DNA of 64,000 nt from Cenococcum geophilum 1.58 (lineage: Eukaryota; Ascomycota; Dothideomycetes; Gloniales; Gloniaceae), in assembly GCA_001692895.1 (NCBI GenBank), contig KV748204.1:2114366-2178365 (forward strand), in the 5' to 3' direction. Position 1 is the first letter of the stretch; each line of letters opens with the position of its first letter. Shown here in pieces: positions 1 to 13,302 of the stretch. The position numbers and the translations under genes are program-made. A model generated the notes under the pieces. The model had not been told where the DNA came from and made no database searches. It worked only from the letters and a program-made list of their open reading frames with translations.

Positions 1-536
1 AGGAACTTAAATATAATAGTATAAATAGCAGCTTTAATTATAAACTTACTATTTTCTATAATATCTATAACCGATTTAATATTCCATAAGGGGCTTACAA
101 TAAAGCTTTACTAATTATATTAATAGGTCTAGCCTTAAACTAGTACTTTAACAGTAGACTTAGTAATTTCTTATTTAAAGACGCTTATAGGTACCTTTGC
201 AATTTCTTTAAAGGCCCTGGCTTAGAATATAAGAACCTTAGTAAATAGAATATAATTTTATTAAGGATGATAATAGATAAGAATATAGACAAATTAACTA
301 GTGATTGCCTCCAAATATTAATTAATATACTTTCCTAACTATAGTATAGCCTTACCCTAGAACTATAAACAACACTATTCCTAACTAATAAACTTATTAC
401 GTCTTACTAGGGAATTTACGTATACTAATTCGCTGTATTAGACCCACCTTAAGAACTAGGCCCCCTTATTAATAAACTATAGTCCTTAATTACGGCTTAT
501 AAAAAACAGAACCTAAAGTAAGCTTAAACTTAAGCT
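1..536. other. AT-rich RIP-degraded repeat DNA
   Basis: The sequence is dense in TpA and stop codons in every frame and nearly devoid of CpA/TpG. This matches the composition of the retroelement block that follows. It is probably the upstream (gag-side) part of the degraded Copia-like element. I could not recognise a domain or an LTR edge here, so the left boundary of that element is unknown and may lie outside the window. Confidence 0.5.
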
Positions 537-1592
537 TACTATATAGATCGTTAGGCCGTCGAAATCGGACCCTGCACCTATACGTGGTGACGGCTACGAA
601 CCTGGTCTTCGAAGTTCAGATCCAGAGCCAACGCAGAGACGTCGCATAGCGTGCGGACAGGACCTGTGGTGGTTGTAGGCGTTGAGGGCGGTGGTGAAAA
701 ATTTTCAGATGGTGAGATCTTGAAAACCACTACTGTTGGCTCTCTACAGTACGACGACTACTACATTCTCCTATCCAGGGCACCTGTACGATCCAACATG
801 GATGCACAGTATTTGATATTACCCCCTGTCCCCCAGTAGAAAGCATCAATAACCTCATATTAATGAATAAGTAAACGTAAACGAACAAACGAACGAGCAA
901 ATATACGGCCCCTCTTAACCCCTAGGGCGATCGCCCGCGGAGCATGCGGTCACTTGCCGTACTGCTATAATACTACTAAAAGCGGCAGCTGGATAACCCC
1001 GTACGGTTTTCCTTATCTCCTCTTAACGGAGTGGTGCCCTTAGAGAGGGCCTAGTGACTGGGGCCTAGGCATAAAAGATACCCAGATACATATATATACA
1101 TCCCACTTTTGTCTTTTAGTTTTAGGATAGTAGAACGGATGAATCCCCCTTACGCCTTCGATAGGCCTTAGGGGGGGGGAAGGTATGGCGTATATGGTAA
1201 TAGTTAATAAGAGATAGTATATAGGGGTGGTTAAGATATGGGGCATAACTATAAGCACACAGTAATTGATCGGCAAGGCCTAGCTAGGACGTAGTGAACC
1301 CTAGCTTTAAATAAGCTAGAGAAGAAAGTAGTGGTTCCTAAGGAGTTCGAAATATCTAAGGAGGAGGACGAGCTGTAGGCCCGCAGGGCTGCTGCTTATG
1401 TAGGCATGGTAATTTGGGGTTTTTCATCCTACTGAGGTGGCTTATAGGGTTTTTCCTCCCCCCTAATAGCAAGGGGTTTTTTCTGTTAATATTACTTTCC
1501 CCTTATGTACGGAGTAGTCTGTGTGGGCCTAGATAGGATCCGTATTAGACGTTAATTAAAGAATCTACTACTACTACTATATAGATCGTTAG
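537..1592 (+). mobile_element. ~1.02-kb insertion flanked by an 18-bp direct repeat; possible truncated non-LTR element
   Basis: An 18-bp sequence (starting tactatatagatcg) occurs at 537-554 and again, identically, at 1575-1592. The DNA between (555-1574) has a different character from its surroundings: CpG and CpA are kept, and GC is higher. The copy next to the right repeat ends in a short (CTA)n run. A long variable target duplication plus a simple-repeat 3' tail is what a 5'-truncated LINE-like insertion leaves, in + orientation. No RT or endonuclease motif is visible inside, so the class is inferred. A 62-codon open frame at 651-839 has no recognisable similarity and is not called as a gene. 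Confidence 0.45.
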
Positions 1593-4500
1593 TACTTTAG
1601 AAGGGAGAATAACTATAATTAGTATTAAAACTATAACTAATATTAAAACCNAACTTANNANNNAAACTATAACCGNGACCNCACCCGCCCNTATTTCTCT
1701 CTATATTATAAACTACGTTGCTTTATATATAATAAGGAAGGCTGCTAATTATAGAACTATACCTAAGAAGAATAAGAAGAGTCTAAAGCTAAGTTTAGAA
1801 CCGCTAATAGAGATAAGTTTAGTAAATTCGACAACTAATTTAATAAACGACTTAATTAATATATTATGGACTACAAAGATAACGATATTAACTTAGAAGA
1901 AGAGCTTAAGGAAGCTTTTTAAGCACTAACTATTAACACAAATTATAAGGCAACTGATAAGAACTCTTAACTAGACATTAACCACTTCTATACCTCTTTT
2001 AGCCAAATAGAATAGCATAAAGTAACTTCTATAGCTACTACCCTAGCTAATAAAGCCTTTAGCTATTTAGTTATAACTATAGATAATATAATACCTCTTA
2101 TAACTAACTAGGACCCCTTTACCTACAATATAACCATATTTACGTCCCGCTATACTATAAACTACTTTATAGGTATAATAATTGATATAGGAGTATCTAA
2201 ATAATTTATAGTAGGATATAGTTAATTCCTAGCATTCTAAAGACTTAATACTGGTATATAACTTAATACCACTATATAAGGTATAGTTAATGTATAATTC
2301 GGTATCGGATTAACCTTATTAATTAGATTAACTAAAGTAACTACCCTAATTGGCACAATCAAGTTTTATATTATTAAAGTTAATACTCTATTTTTGCTTT
2401 ACCTGGTAGATATAGATTAACTATAAGTGTACTTTAATAACCTAAAAAATATACTAATTACCCCTTAGAGNGAAGTACNAGTTATANNTNNCTTTAGCTA
2501 TNNATTNCTCCTTTANAANANATNCCTNTNNAACTACTTAACTATATTATTTAATTAAAACCCTTACTACTTAACTAACATTAAATTAAGACGACTACAT
2601 CGTCGCTTCGGCCACCCTTTAGTTAAGCGTCTTGCACGAATACTTAAACGCTTAGGGCATAACATTAATAGTAAGACTTTAGACTATCTTACACGTTACT
2701 ACCACTATTATTAAAAACATAGAAAGTCGCCTAGTAGATTTAGATTTACCTTACATAATAATATTAATTTTAACTACTTAATTATGGTTAATATTATATA
2801 TATTAATGGCACACCTCTACTATATATTATTAATAAAGGAATATAATTTTAAGCCGGTAGATAGCTGTAAAGCATTAGCGCTAAGTATATATAAAATGTA
2901 CTATAAATGTGCTAGATTAACACATACCTAGGACCCCCTAATATTATTATATATAATATAAGCAAGAACTTTATAAGCAAAAAATTTAAACAATACGCTA
3001 TAATACTCGGAATAGTTATAAAAGGCGTACCTATTAAAGCCCATAATTTAGTTAGAATAGTAAAACATTACTATAACCCCCTCCATTATATATACCATAT
3101 TATTATTACGGAACTACCGGATATTAATAAAGATATAGCTTTATAAATAGCTTTTAAAGCAATTAACGACTCTATAGGCCCTAATGGTCTTATACCTACC
3201 TTATTAGTATTTAGAGCTTACCTATATATAGTGGAATCCAACGTACCTAATCCTATAGTTATAAAACGAGTAGTAGCTCTTAAAAAGGCTATAGAAGAAG
3301 TTAAGAAGCTTAGAGTTAAGCGCTAAGTAGTAGATGCCCTTAATATACGTAACGGACCTAAAATAACCGCGATTTATAACCTACCGCTTAACTTACCTAT
3401 ATTAGTATAGAGAGAAGGACCTACGGGCCAACCTAGCTACTAGTCTGGTCCGTATAACCTACTTAGTATTAAAAATAAGACCTATACTATATAACTTCCC
3501 TACGGACCCACTAACTTCTATAGCACAGTTATTAAACTATATATAGTAAACCCTAAAATTACAGAAGATACGTAACTAGAAGATAATAATATTAAACTAC
3601 CTTTACCTTAAACCGAGCCTAAACCTTAACCTTAAACTAAGCCTAGACCTTAACCCGTTAAACGCGGAAGAGGTAAACTACGTAAGTACTCTATTAAAGT
3701 AAATACCGTGAATATCTTAATTTATCTATAGGATAAGGATAATAATTAACTTATAAATCCTAATTAGTTTACAGTATTACGCTAGAAGGAGATTAAGGGA
3801 TTGCTTAAGAAAGGAGTTTTTAAATTAGTTAACCCTAAGGATATACCACAAGGCAATAGAGTATTTAACTCTAGATTTATTAATAAGATTAAGAACCCCA
3901 GCACTAATAAAGCCTTTAAGAAGTTAAGACTAGTTATATAGGCCTATAACAACCTAAAGAAAGACCTTGTACTAACCTAATTACCTACAATTTAACGAGT
4001 TAGCCAACGCCTTATTCTTTACATTACAGCTATAACTTAGAATAATAGTATATATCTCTACTTGCGAGACATTTTATAGGCCTATATACAATTAACTACG
4101 AAACTAAACCAAGACTTTTATATTAAAGCACCTCTTAAACTTAGTACAGCACTTAGAGTCTTATAAGGCATAATTTTAAAGGTCGTTAGACCTTTATCCC
4201 TTGCAACGTCAATTTGGGTCCTTAGGTTATCGATAAGAACCAACTAATTAGATTGGCTGAATTTGGTGCCCGTACTCAGAAATATTGTGGTGTTTCTGCA
4301 CGGACCACGTACTCTAAGGACCCTAACGTTGCAAGGGATACGGTATTCCTAAGGCAGGCAATTATTGGTTTAAGACTTACTATAACTACTATATTAAAGA
4401 ACTAAACATAAGCCAATTCACTTATAACCCCTGCCTACTTTACCTTAATAATACTATAAGTTTTGGAATAGTTGGTTTACAGACTAATAATACCCTCTTA

Positions 4501-4855
4501 CTAGCTAACTTAGTTTTTATAGCTTCAAAACAGGAGAATATTAAAAAAGCTAAGTTCCTAACTAAAAAACGTAAGTAACTTATACCGGAATACCTAATTA
4601 AGTTCAACAGAGGTATTGTCTAATAACAGGATTATATAATCACGCTTATATAAGAGCGCTAATGCTAAAACTTAACCCTTATTAATATTAAGGAAGCTAC
4701 TACAATAACTAGTTCTAGAGGCACTATTTGTATAGTACTTATACCTAAGGACTAATATATCGCCTAACAAGTAAGAGGAGCTTATATTGCGTCCGTATGC
4801 TAGCCTAAAACTTCTTTTAATTTATCCTACGCTGCTTAGGTAATTAACCCTAATA
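1593..4855 (+). mobile_element. Ty1/Copia-like retroelement, 5' portion (protease, integrase, RT), RIP-degraded
   Basis: Reading TAG/TAA as mutated Gln/Trp codons gives a continuous Copia polyprotein on +. It has an aspartic protease-like core near 2140-2230 (DIG in place of DTG, followed by a SK..I.GY pattern). A GAG-pre-integrase segment (LHRRFGHP near 2590) is followed by integrase to about 3300. The reverse transcriptase starts near 3779 (KKGVFKLVNPKDIPQGN, then FNSRFINKIKN) and continues to VVRPLYGIP at 4180-4350. The RT is split by the MITE at 4197-4338. It is then cut at 4855 by the Gypsy element and resumes after it. Every frame is closed, so it cannot be autonomous. No LTR of this element was identified. 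Confidence 0.85.
4195..4340. mobile_element. 142-bp MITE with TIRs and TA target duplication, inside Copia RT
   Basis: The element at 4197-4338 has terminal inverted repeats. The left end reads TCCCTTGCAACGT and the right end ACGTTGCAAGGGA, with further imperfect complementarity (GGGTCCTTAG / CTAAGGACCC). TA dinucleotides at 4195-4196 and 4339-4340 form the target duplication. Removing the element and one TA restores the Copia RT reading VVRPLYGIPKAGN without any other change. TA duplication and short TIRs suggest Tc1/mariner-type mobilisation by a transposase encoded elsewhere. Its internal sequence keeps CpG and CpA dinucleotides, unlike the host element, so it probably escaped or postdates RIP. 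Confidence 0.85.
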
Positions 4856-5276
4856 TGTTACAAACGCTTTAAGTACAATGTTATAACTACTTAGAGAGGA
4901 GTTAGAAGAAGCTAGTTAGTTAATATAAGCACGGTCCAGGATAGAACCCGTAGAACCATATAATAAGAAATAGTAAGCAAAGTCACGTAATGTAATCTGT
5001 GTAATCTATATAATCTATAAGATCTATAATAGAGCGAATAGAGTAGATAGAGCAGATAGAGCAACGACTTTCTTAGGAGTACGGTTGTGTATTTAAGGAC
5101 CCTTAGTCCCTACCTAAATAGTTCCTTCCTTATAGTAATTCTTAAAATATAATTAGAGTTAATCTATTAGGCAACTACTCTACTAGTTATTATTACGTTA
5201 TTAACTTATTTATAATACCTATATACCTAGCCTATTAATAAGTCTACCATAGTTCCTACTATAAGGCTTTGTTATA
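4856..5276 (+). repeat. 5' LTR of Gypsy copy 1
   Basis: 421 bp, beginning TGTTACAAACGC. The end corresponds to GGCTCCGTTACA, which here is mutated to ggctttgttata. It differs from the 3' LTR mainly by C/T and G/A changes, as RIP would produce. An 18-21 nt segment just inside the LTR is conserved with copy 2 and is the likely primer-binding region, but it does not obviously match a tRNA 3' end. Confidence 0.92.
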
Positions 5277-8200
5277 TAATTACTACCATAGTTACGGTTT
5301 TAATAAGTTAAATAATATACCACTAAAAGCAGTTACTATAACGCTATTAACGGTGGCAACTACTTTAAGATTAGGTAATAACACTAGTATAGTAAACACT
5401 AACTTATAATAACTTATGACAGTAGGATAGTTATAAGAGATAGTTAATTAACTAATAGGGGATAATACGATACTTAAAAATAGGATTAATAGGATAGAAG
5501 CAGTAAAGATTAAGCTACTATTAATTAAGAGATTTTTAGAAAAAAATTAAAGTTTAAAGGATTCCTTACGTAAATATACTTTAAGGTTTTATAAAAAGGA
5601 GCTAAGCTACTAATACCTATGGATTAAGTAGCGTATATAGGATTATTCTTATTAAAAAGAGTACTTAAATAGTTTAAGTCTTACCTTATAGAGATATAAG
5701 TAAATAGAATAACAACTATAAACTAAGAGGTATAGTTTATGTTCTTAAGCTAGGGCGGATTTATAGAGCGACTTATATAAATGTTTAAAGATTTAAAAGT
5801 AATAACTATAGTAAAAAGAAAACTCTAAAACATTATATAATAAACTTTAGTAATTAAGATATAACGCAGTTCTAAACGCTAGTAATATAAGTTAAGTGGA
5901 ATAATAAGGCGCTTATAGCATAGTATAAATAGGGACTTAAGGTTAAAGTCTAGGACGTAATTATCCTAATAGAAGATATAGATACCCTAAGGGAACTAAT
6001 AGATTAAGTAATAAAGATTAATAATAGGATCTACCAAGGGGAATAGGTTAAGAAGGGCTAGGATAGAGTTCTATAGTTATATAAGATATAAAGTATATAA
6101 CAACCTAAGCTAAATTAGAAAATATAGTATAGCGTAGAGCTAATAGACTTAAGTAGTACTAAAGAAACCTATAAAAGATGGAGTAAGAAACTATAGAAAC
6201 CTAAAAATTAAGAATTAAGTAATTATAGGACTAGGGAGTATAGGCTAAACTAAGGATCTTAGTAGTAGAAGATATTTAAGCGGACTCTATAATAAAAGCA
6301 ATAGTTTAAAAATAGAGCTTATATAAATTGCGGAAAATAGGGTTGTTTTATTAGAGACTATAGAGGTAGTTAGAATTATTATGTAGTAAAGGGAACTAGA
6401 CTAGTAGTATATAATATATATATATAGAGGGATAATAGTATACTATAAGGAACAAAAGAGTATTTAATTAGAAGTTTTGCGTTTTATTATAATAACGCAT
6501 ACTAAATTTATAAAGACGCTAAGTATAGTATAAGCTATTAGCTATAAGAGCTAGAGTTAAAAGGACTTAAAAGAACTAAAGAGTTAAATAAAGAATAAGA
6601 TTAACTCTATAAACTAGATTAAGATATTATAGTAATATATAGATAATAATTAGTAATAATAATAATAGAGTTAAAGTACTTATTAATTAATAGTAATAAG
6701 GATAGTAAAGGAACTAACTAGGGGTATTTAAACCTTAATAATATAATAGAGGTAGAGACTAAAACCGCTATAGAGCAAGGTTTAGTAATAGGTATTATAA
6801 TACCGTTAGATACGGTATCCATTGCTTTATAAGACGGAAGGAGTAATATTTAGAGATAATTAAGCAAGTAAATAACTGCTAGTGCTAGCTTACTACTTAA
6901 TAAAGGTAAAAGGCTAAAGGCTTAAGATTTTTAAGACGAGATAAGAGATAACTAAGATTCTTAAGATAAGATAAGGTATATTTAAGAACCTATAATAGAC
7001 GAAAACCAATAAAATAGAGTAATAGCTTAGTTTAGTAATATATAAATAAGCTTAGGATAAAGTTTCCTAAAGGTATAAGACTCTTAAGACAAAATAAGTG
7101 AGATTTAGGACTCTTAAAATAAGATAAGGACACTAGTAAAGCCTAGTTAGACTAAGGCTAAAGTATAGCTTAAGAAAAAAGTAAGCTTAGGGTTAAAGAA
7201 TTTAAGGGGTTAAGAATTTAGAGTACGAATAAAGACACCCGTAAAAAGAAGTAAGAGACTTCGCTATAGATTAAAGAATCTATAGTATAAACAGTAGTTA
7301 AATTAGGAGATAGATATATAGACTTAAAAGACTTACTAGGCGAATATAGTATTTAACCTAAAGATTAAAAAGTTAATATAGCAATTAAGAAGTAAGAGAA
7401 CTTTAAGGATCTAATTATAAGATATAAACAATAAGAAACTATAAATAAGTTTAGAGCAAAAATCCTTATATAATAAAAAAAGAAACTAGATATAAAATCT
7501 AGTATATTAGGTTATATAAAGGACAGAGTACCTATATAAAGAATTACTAATAGGTTAAGAATAGGTATACTAAGAGCTAAGTAGCTTACTAAATTAAAAA
7601 ATAAAGAGGATTTAGGGATTCTAATTAGGTTTAAGGAATAATATATAAAAGGCTGTTATAACGTAGTAATAAGAAGATACTTCCTTATAGATAAGCTATA
7701 TATACTCTAGTAGCTATATTAGAAGTGGTATAGGTAAAGATATAATAATAAGTGGGAAGATTTCTATATATAGTTAGACGAAAAAGTTATCTAAGACTAC
7801 CTAATTACGGAAAAAGCGATAAATTATATTAAGGGAGCCTTAATTATAATATTAAAGGATTTAAAGGAATAATTAGAGGACTAGAGAAGTAAGAGATGCG
7901 TCTTAGTACCTACAAATAAAGTTATAATATTTAAATTAACGTAATAAAGGTTTAAACTTAAGAATAAAGATAAGTTAAGAATTAACCTAAAGTATATAGT
8001 ATACTATACGCTATTATAGATTGCATATATAGATAATATATATAAAATCTATAAAAATCTATAATATAAAAAACTGGAAATACCCTATAAGGATATATTA
8101 GGCGCTAGATAAGTAATAGTATAGAAATACTAAGTATATATATAGCTAGTATCTAGTAGAAGTTTAGGAGTTAGAAAACTTAATACTTTAACTAAAAAGA

Positions 8201-11200
8201 TTCCTTATAGAAGAATGCCTAGATAGATAATAATAGTAGGAATGTTTAGAGAATACCTATCTATAGTATATTAAAGATAAAAAGTGGACTAAATATTGGC
8301 TAAAGAGTAAGTTAAGTGTATAAGGATTAAGTAGCTAATAGTTAGGAAAAGTAGAGGCTTATAAAACTAAAGGGAGCTAGTAATAGAGCTTTAAACCCTT
8401 AAAGGAATTTAAGAATAATACCTAAATTTAAAAGTTAATTAGTAAGATTAATAGTTTAAAGTATTAGTAGATAGTGGAGTAATACGAAACTATATTTTAT
8501 TAATAGCAGTTAAAAGGATAGGACTACTATATAGGCAAAAGGAGCACCCTTATTTATTAGTAATAATTTTAGGAGATCTAATAGCCTATAGAGGAGGTAT
8601 TATTAATCTTAAAATAGGACCTATTTAGATAACCATTAAAGGAAGATAAGTTAAGATGTCTTTTAATATATTACTATTAGGGAATAATAAGATAGTATTA
8701 GGAATGCCTTAGTTATAGGAATATAATCTAAAGATTAATTAGGTTATAGGTTAGGTTAATATTAAAGATATATAATAATATAAGATATAATAATAAACTA
8801 AGTTAGTATAGTATTAAGTTAGAGCGATATATAAGGAGACTAATTAAGGATTAAGTTATATACTAAAGAGATACTATAAATATAGTAAGAAGCTATGGTT
8901 ACTAAAAAGTAAAAAGCTATTAGATTATATAGTATAGAACTATAAGATAGAATTAGAACTAGAAATAAGTTTAAGGTTTTACCTAACCTATAAGTTAATA
9001 GAAAAAGAGTTATAGGTACTTAAGAAGTTTGTCTAAGAAAACCTTTAAAAGGGATATATTAGACTATTATAGTTATTAGCGGGATATCTAGTACTATTCG
9101 TACTAAAGAAGAATAGAAAACTTAGACTATATATTAACTATAGATAGTTAAATAGCATTACTAGAAAGGATAGGTATTTTTTACCCTTAATAAGCGAAAT
9201 CTAAGATAGGATTAGTAATATATAAATCTTTATAAAGATAGATCTAAGATAGGCGTACTATTAAATTAGAATTAAGGAAGATAATAAATAAAAGGTAGCC
9301 TTTAGGTTAAAGGAAGGACTATATAAACTATTAGTTATATAATTTAGGCTTATAAACATACTAATAATATTTTAAAAGCGTATTAATAATATATTAAGAG
9401 AATACTTGGATAAATTTGTTATAGTATACCTTAATATTATTATTATCTACTTAATAAATAAGGAAGAATATAGAGAATATATTAAATGGGTTTTAAAGAG
9501 ACTATAAGAAGAATAGATACTAGTAGTAATTAAGAAATATAAATTCTTTACTAGGAAAATAGATTTTATTAGATTTATTATTAAACTAGGCTAATTTAGT
9601 ATAGATTTAAAGAAGATTAAGGTTATAGTAAATTGGTAAGAACTAGAAAATATAATATAGTTAAGGTTATTTTTAGGGTTCTGTAACTACTATAGAAAGT
9701 TTATAGCTTAATAGTTAAAGGATATTAAGCCATTTATAAGATTAATAAAGAAGAAAGAACTATAGGTATAAGAAGAGGAATAAAAGGAACTATTTAAAAA
9801 GGTTAAATGGTTATTTACCTAGGAGCTAGTTCTTAAAATCTATTAGCTATAATTAGAAATAGTAGTTAAAATGGATATATTAGACTATATACTAGGAGCG
9901 TGCTTTTTATAAAAATATAAAGATAGATAGTACCTAGTAGTATACTATAGTTAAAAGATAATACTACTAGAACTAAACTATAACATCTATAATAAGAAGT
10001 TATTAGGTATAGTTATAGTACTAAAGAAATAGAGATTATTCTTATAAGGTATAGAGAAACTATTTATAGTTAAGACGAATTATAAGAACTTAGTAGGGTT
10101 CCTAATAATAAAAGAACTTAATTATATATAGGTTAGATAGGCGGAGATGCTTATAGAATATTATTTTAAGATTTAGTATATTAAGGGAATAGAGAATACA
10201 TAAGTAAATACTCTAAGTAGAAAAGCTAAACTATAAAACGATAAAAAGCTATTAGGGGCTTTATTACAAAGGGATACAGATAGATTAATTAGGTATAATT
10301 ATTTAAAGATTACAGTAATATAAGAAGAGAAGATTTATAAATTATTAAAGCGTAATTAAATATAAAAAATCCTAGACGTATAAATAGAGGATTTAGACTT
10401 AAAGTAGTATAAAAATTAAGAAGTAATATATATACTAAGAGCTATTATAAAAGAGTTTATTAAGTTATTTTATAAAGGACTAACTTAAGGATATAATAGA
10501 GCTATAGGCTTAGTGTTAAGACTTTAAAAAGAGTATATTATTAATGGAATTTAGGAACTAGCTAGGTAAGTTATAAAAGAATATCTAGATTACTAAAGGA
10601 ATAAACTAACGAGGTATAAACTATATAGAAAGCTATAACCTATTAAAATACTAGAGAGACTATAGGAGGTTATATTATAGGACTTTATTATTAAGTTACT
10701 AAAGTTAAGAGACCTAATTACCCAGATAAGATTATAATATAAATTTTAGTAATAATAGATAAGCCTTATAAAGTAGGGATATTTTTAGCATATTTAAGAA
10801 GAAAATATTAGGCAGAAGATATTACTAGAATCTATATTAAAGAAGTATTTATAAGATATAGAGCACTAAGTACAGATTATATTAAATACGAGATCTAAGA
10901 TTTATAGTAAGTATATTTAGCGAAGTATTTTTTTAGCAGAGTAAGGAGTTTCAAGTAGTAACTTTTAACTATATACTTTATCTATAGATAGAACGGTTAA
11001 AATAGAAAGATTAAATTAGACACTAGAATAGTATTTAAGGTATTATATTAATTATATATAGAAAATAATTAGGTATTACTATTACTAGTTATATAATATT
11101 TATATATAATATTAATACTATAAGAAAGGAATAGGTAATGATTACTATTTAAGGCAAATTACGGATATAACGCTAAGGACCCTTATTATCCGCTATATAA

Positions 11201-12475
11201 GTAAAAAAGATAAATAGTATACGCTAAGTAAAGAATATAAAGAGTTTAATAAATCTTTATATAGAACCTTATAGAAATAGCTAAGGTAGTATAGTAAAGA
11301 ATAAAAAAGTATTATAATGTTAAGAGATCCTAAGGGACTAGATCTTAAGGAGGGAGATAAAGTATAGTTACTATCTATAAAAATTTTAAGAGTTAATAAC
11401 TAAGTAAGAAGTTAGACTATGTTAGACTAGGACCTTTTAAAATTATATAAAATTTTTTATTAGTTATATTTAAGTTAAATCTACTAGCTAGAATAAAGAT
11501 CTACCCTATATAGTATATTGTAATGCTAGAGCTAGTATATAAAAATGTTAAGCTATTAGTTTATAAAGCAGATATATATAGAGGATAAAAGGAAGATAAA
11601 TAGTAAGTTTTAAAGATCGTTAGTTATAAGGATATAGATAATAAAATAGAGTATAAAGTAAAGTAGATAGGCTATAATAAGACTACCTAGGAACTACTAG
11701 AGAACCTAAAGAACGCTATAGGAAAGGTATAGAAGTATTAAAAGAAAAAAGGTTAGGTAATATTAATAAAGGGAAATTACTAAAGAATAAGTTACCTAAG
11801 GGGGACCTAGGAAGAGCAACTGCTAAACTACTTAGAGTTATTTCCTTTACTATTAAAAGAAAATCTATTCTTTTATTACTAAGTTTTTATAAACCTTATT
11901 AAATAAGTTTCTATTTCTTTAAATAAACCTTTTTATAGATATATCTTAAACGCTAAAGATAAGTATAAGCTAGATATTAAGCTTTAAGGATATATATAAA
12001 CTCTTCTAAGGTATATTAGACCGCAAGTAGCGCTAAGGATAGCTTATTATTAAGCTTTATAGTAGCAGATTAAATATAAAACCCTATAATAAATTACTTA
12101 GGGAACTTAGAGACTATTAAGAGTTATAGGATATATATACTTAGCGTTAGAAATTAAGCAAATATTATAAAATAATTAAATATTTACTTTAGTGCACTCT
12201 ATATAAAAAGAGGGTTATTAAAATAAAGGACCTGCTAACGTAATATAGACTAACCCTTCTTTTGCGTAATAAGAATATAGAGATAATATTACTTTACTAA
12301 GTAATAATATAGAAGAGACTATATATATATAATAAAGAGTTAAAGAAGAAAAAGGTGCTTTAGGTATTATAAGTAATAATATTAACTAAATTAATTAGAC
12401 GGATATTATACCTCTAGTAAATAATTTAGAGATACTAGGTATCTTTAAGAACGAAGATAAAAAGGAGGGAGATAA

Positions 12476-12896
12476 TATTATAAACGCTTTAAGTATAATA
12501 TTATAACTACTTAGAGAGGAGTTAAAAGAAGCTAGTTAGTTAATATAAGTATAGTTTAGGATGGAACCCGTAGAACTATATAATAAGAAATAGTAAGTAG
12601 AGTTACATAATATAATCTATATAATCTATATAATCTATAAGATCTATAATAAAGCAAATAGAGTAGATAGAGTAGATAGAGTAATAACTTTCTTAAGAGT
12701 ACGGTTATGTATTTAAGGACCCTTAATCCCTACCTAGATAGTTTCTTNCTTATAGTAATTCTTAGAATATAATTAGAGTTAATCTATTAGGCAACCACTC
12801 TACCAGTTATTATTACGTTATTAACTTACTTGCAATACCTATATACTTAGCCCATTAACAAGTTTACCGTAGTTCCTGCTATAAGGCTCCGTTACA
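12476..12896 (+). repeat. 3' LTR of Gypsy copy 1
   Basis: 421 bp, the same length as the 5' LTR, ending GGCTCCGTTACA. It is preceded by the polypurine tract near 12460-12474 (aggagggagata) and followed directly by the TAATA duplication. Confidence 0.92.
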
Positions 12897-12962
12897 TAAT
12901 AAGAAAGACGCAAAACTACTTAATAAGAGAATTTAGTGGCAAATTAAGAACTTAATAAGAGG

Positions 12963-13302
12963 CTTAATGTAAGAGGCCAGCTTAACCGGAACGTATGATT
13001 ATCTAATCGACAGTATCACCGGTAAGTAGAAGGTAAGTTAAAGGTAAGTTAAAGGTAAGTTAAAGGTAGAATAAGTTTCACGTATTAAAGGACAAATGCT
13101 TCTAACCACTTCTATTTAGAGACTAATCGCTAGTTCTTCTCTAGAGGGGAACCAGCTTCCTATATGTTTCTTCCAAGACGCTAGTAAAACCTTTCGCCCC
13201 TAACCTGTCTGACTATGTCTTCTGGAACATAGATGGGACATAGATAAAACCTCCTACCATCTCATTGGATATGTACCTCTCGGGGGATTCCGTTACACTT
13301 AA
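12963..13302. mobile_element. Solo LTR (330 bp) with CTTAA target duplication
   Basis: The sequence 12968-13297 begins TGTAAG and ends CGTTACA (TG..CA, inverted TGTAA/TTACA). It is flanked by a perfect 5-bp duplication CTTAA at 12963-12967 and 13298-13302. Removing it restores the Copia frame. It shows no similarity to the 421-bp LTR, so it belongs to a second LTR family, left by LTR-LTR recombination. It contains an 11-bp tandem repeat (13021-13070) and is much less RIP-mutated than its host. Confidence 0.87.
13021..13070. repeat. 11-bp tandem repeat inside the solo LTR
   Basis: About four units of the form aaggtaagtta lie head to tail. The array has no coding content. Confidence 0.75.

Larger units (their letters stand above)
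4851..12901 (+). mobile_element. Ty3/Gypsy LTR retrotransposon copy 1 (8,041 bp), RIP-degraded chromovirus-like
   Basis: A full-length element at 4856-12896 is flanked by a perfect 5-bp duplication TAATA (4851-4855 and 12897-12901). Its LTRs are 421 bp each. Reading through mutated stops on + gives the following order. A gag zinc knuckle lies near 6310-6370 (NCGKQGCFIRD). RT lies about 9050-9800 with a mutated catalytic stretch (VYLNIIIIYL, Asp lost). RNase H is near 9860-10230. Integrase spans about 10540-11100 (QDFIIKLLKLRD, then RVRSFKQQLLTIYF). A chromodomain-like tail lies near 11620-11740 (KQIGYNKTTQELLENLKN). A polypurine run lies immediately before the 3' LTR. It is inserted into the Copia element and cannot encode functional proteins. 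Confidence 0.93.
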
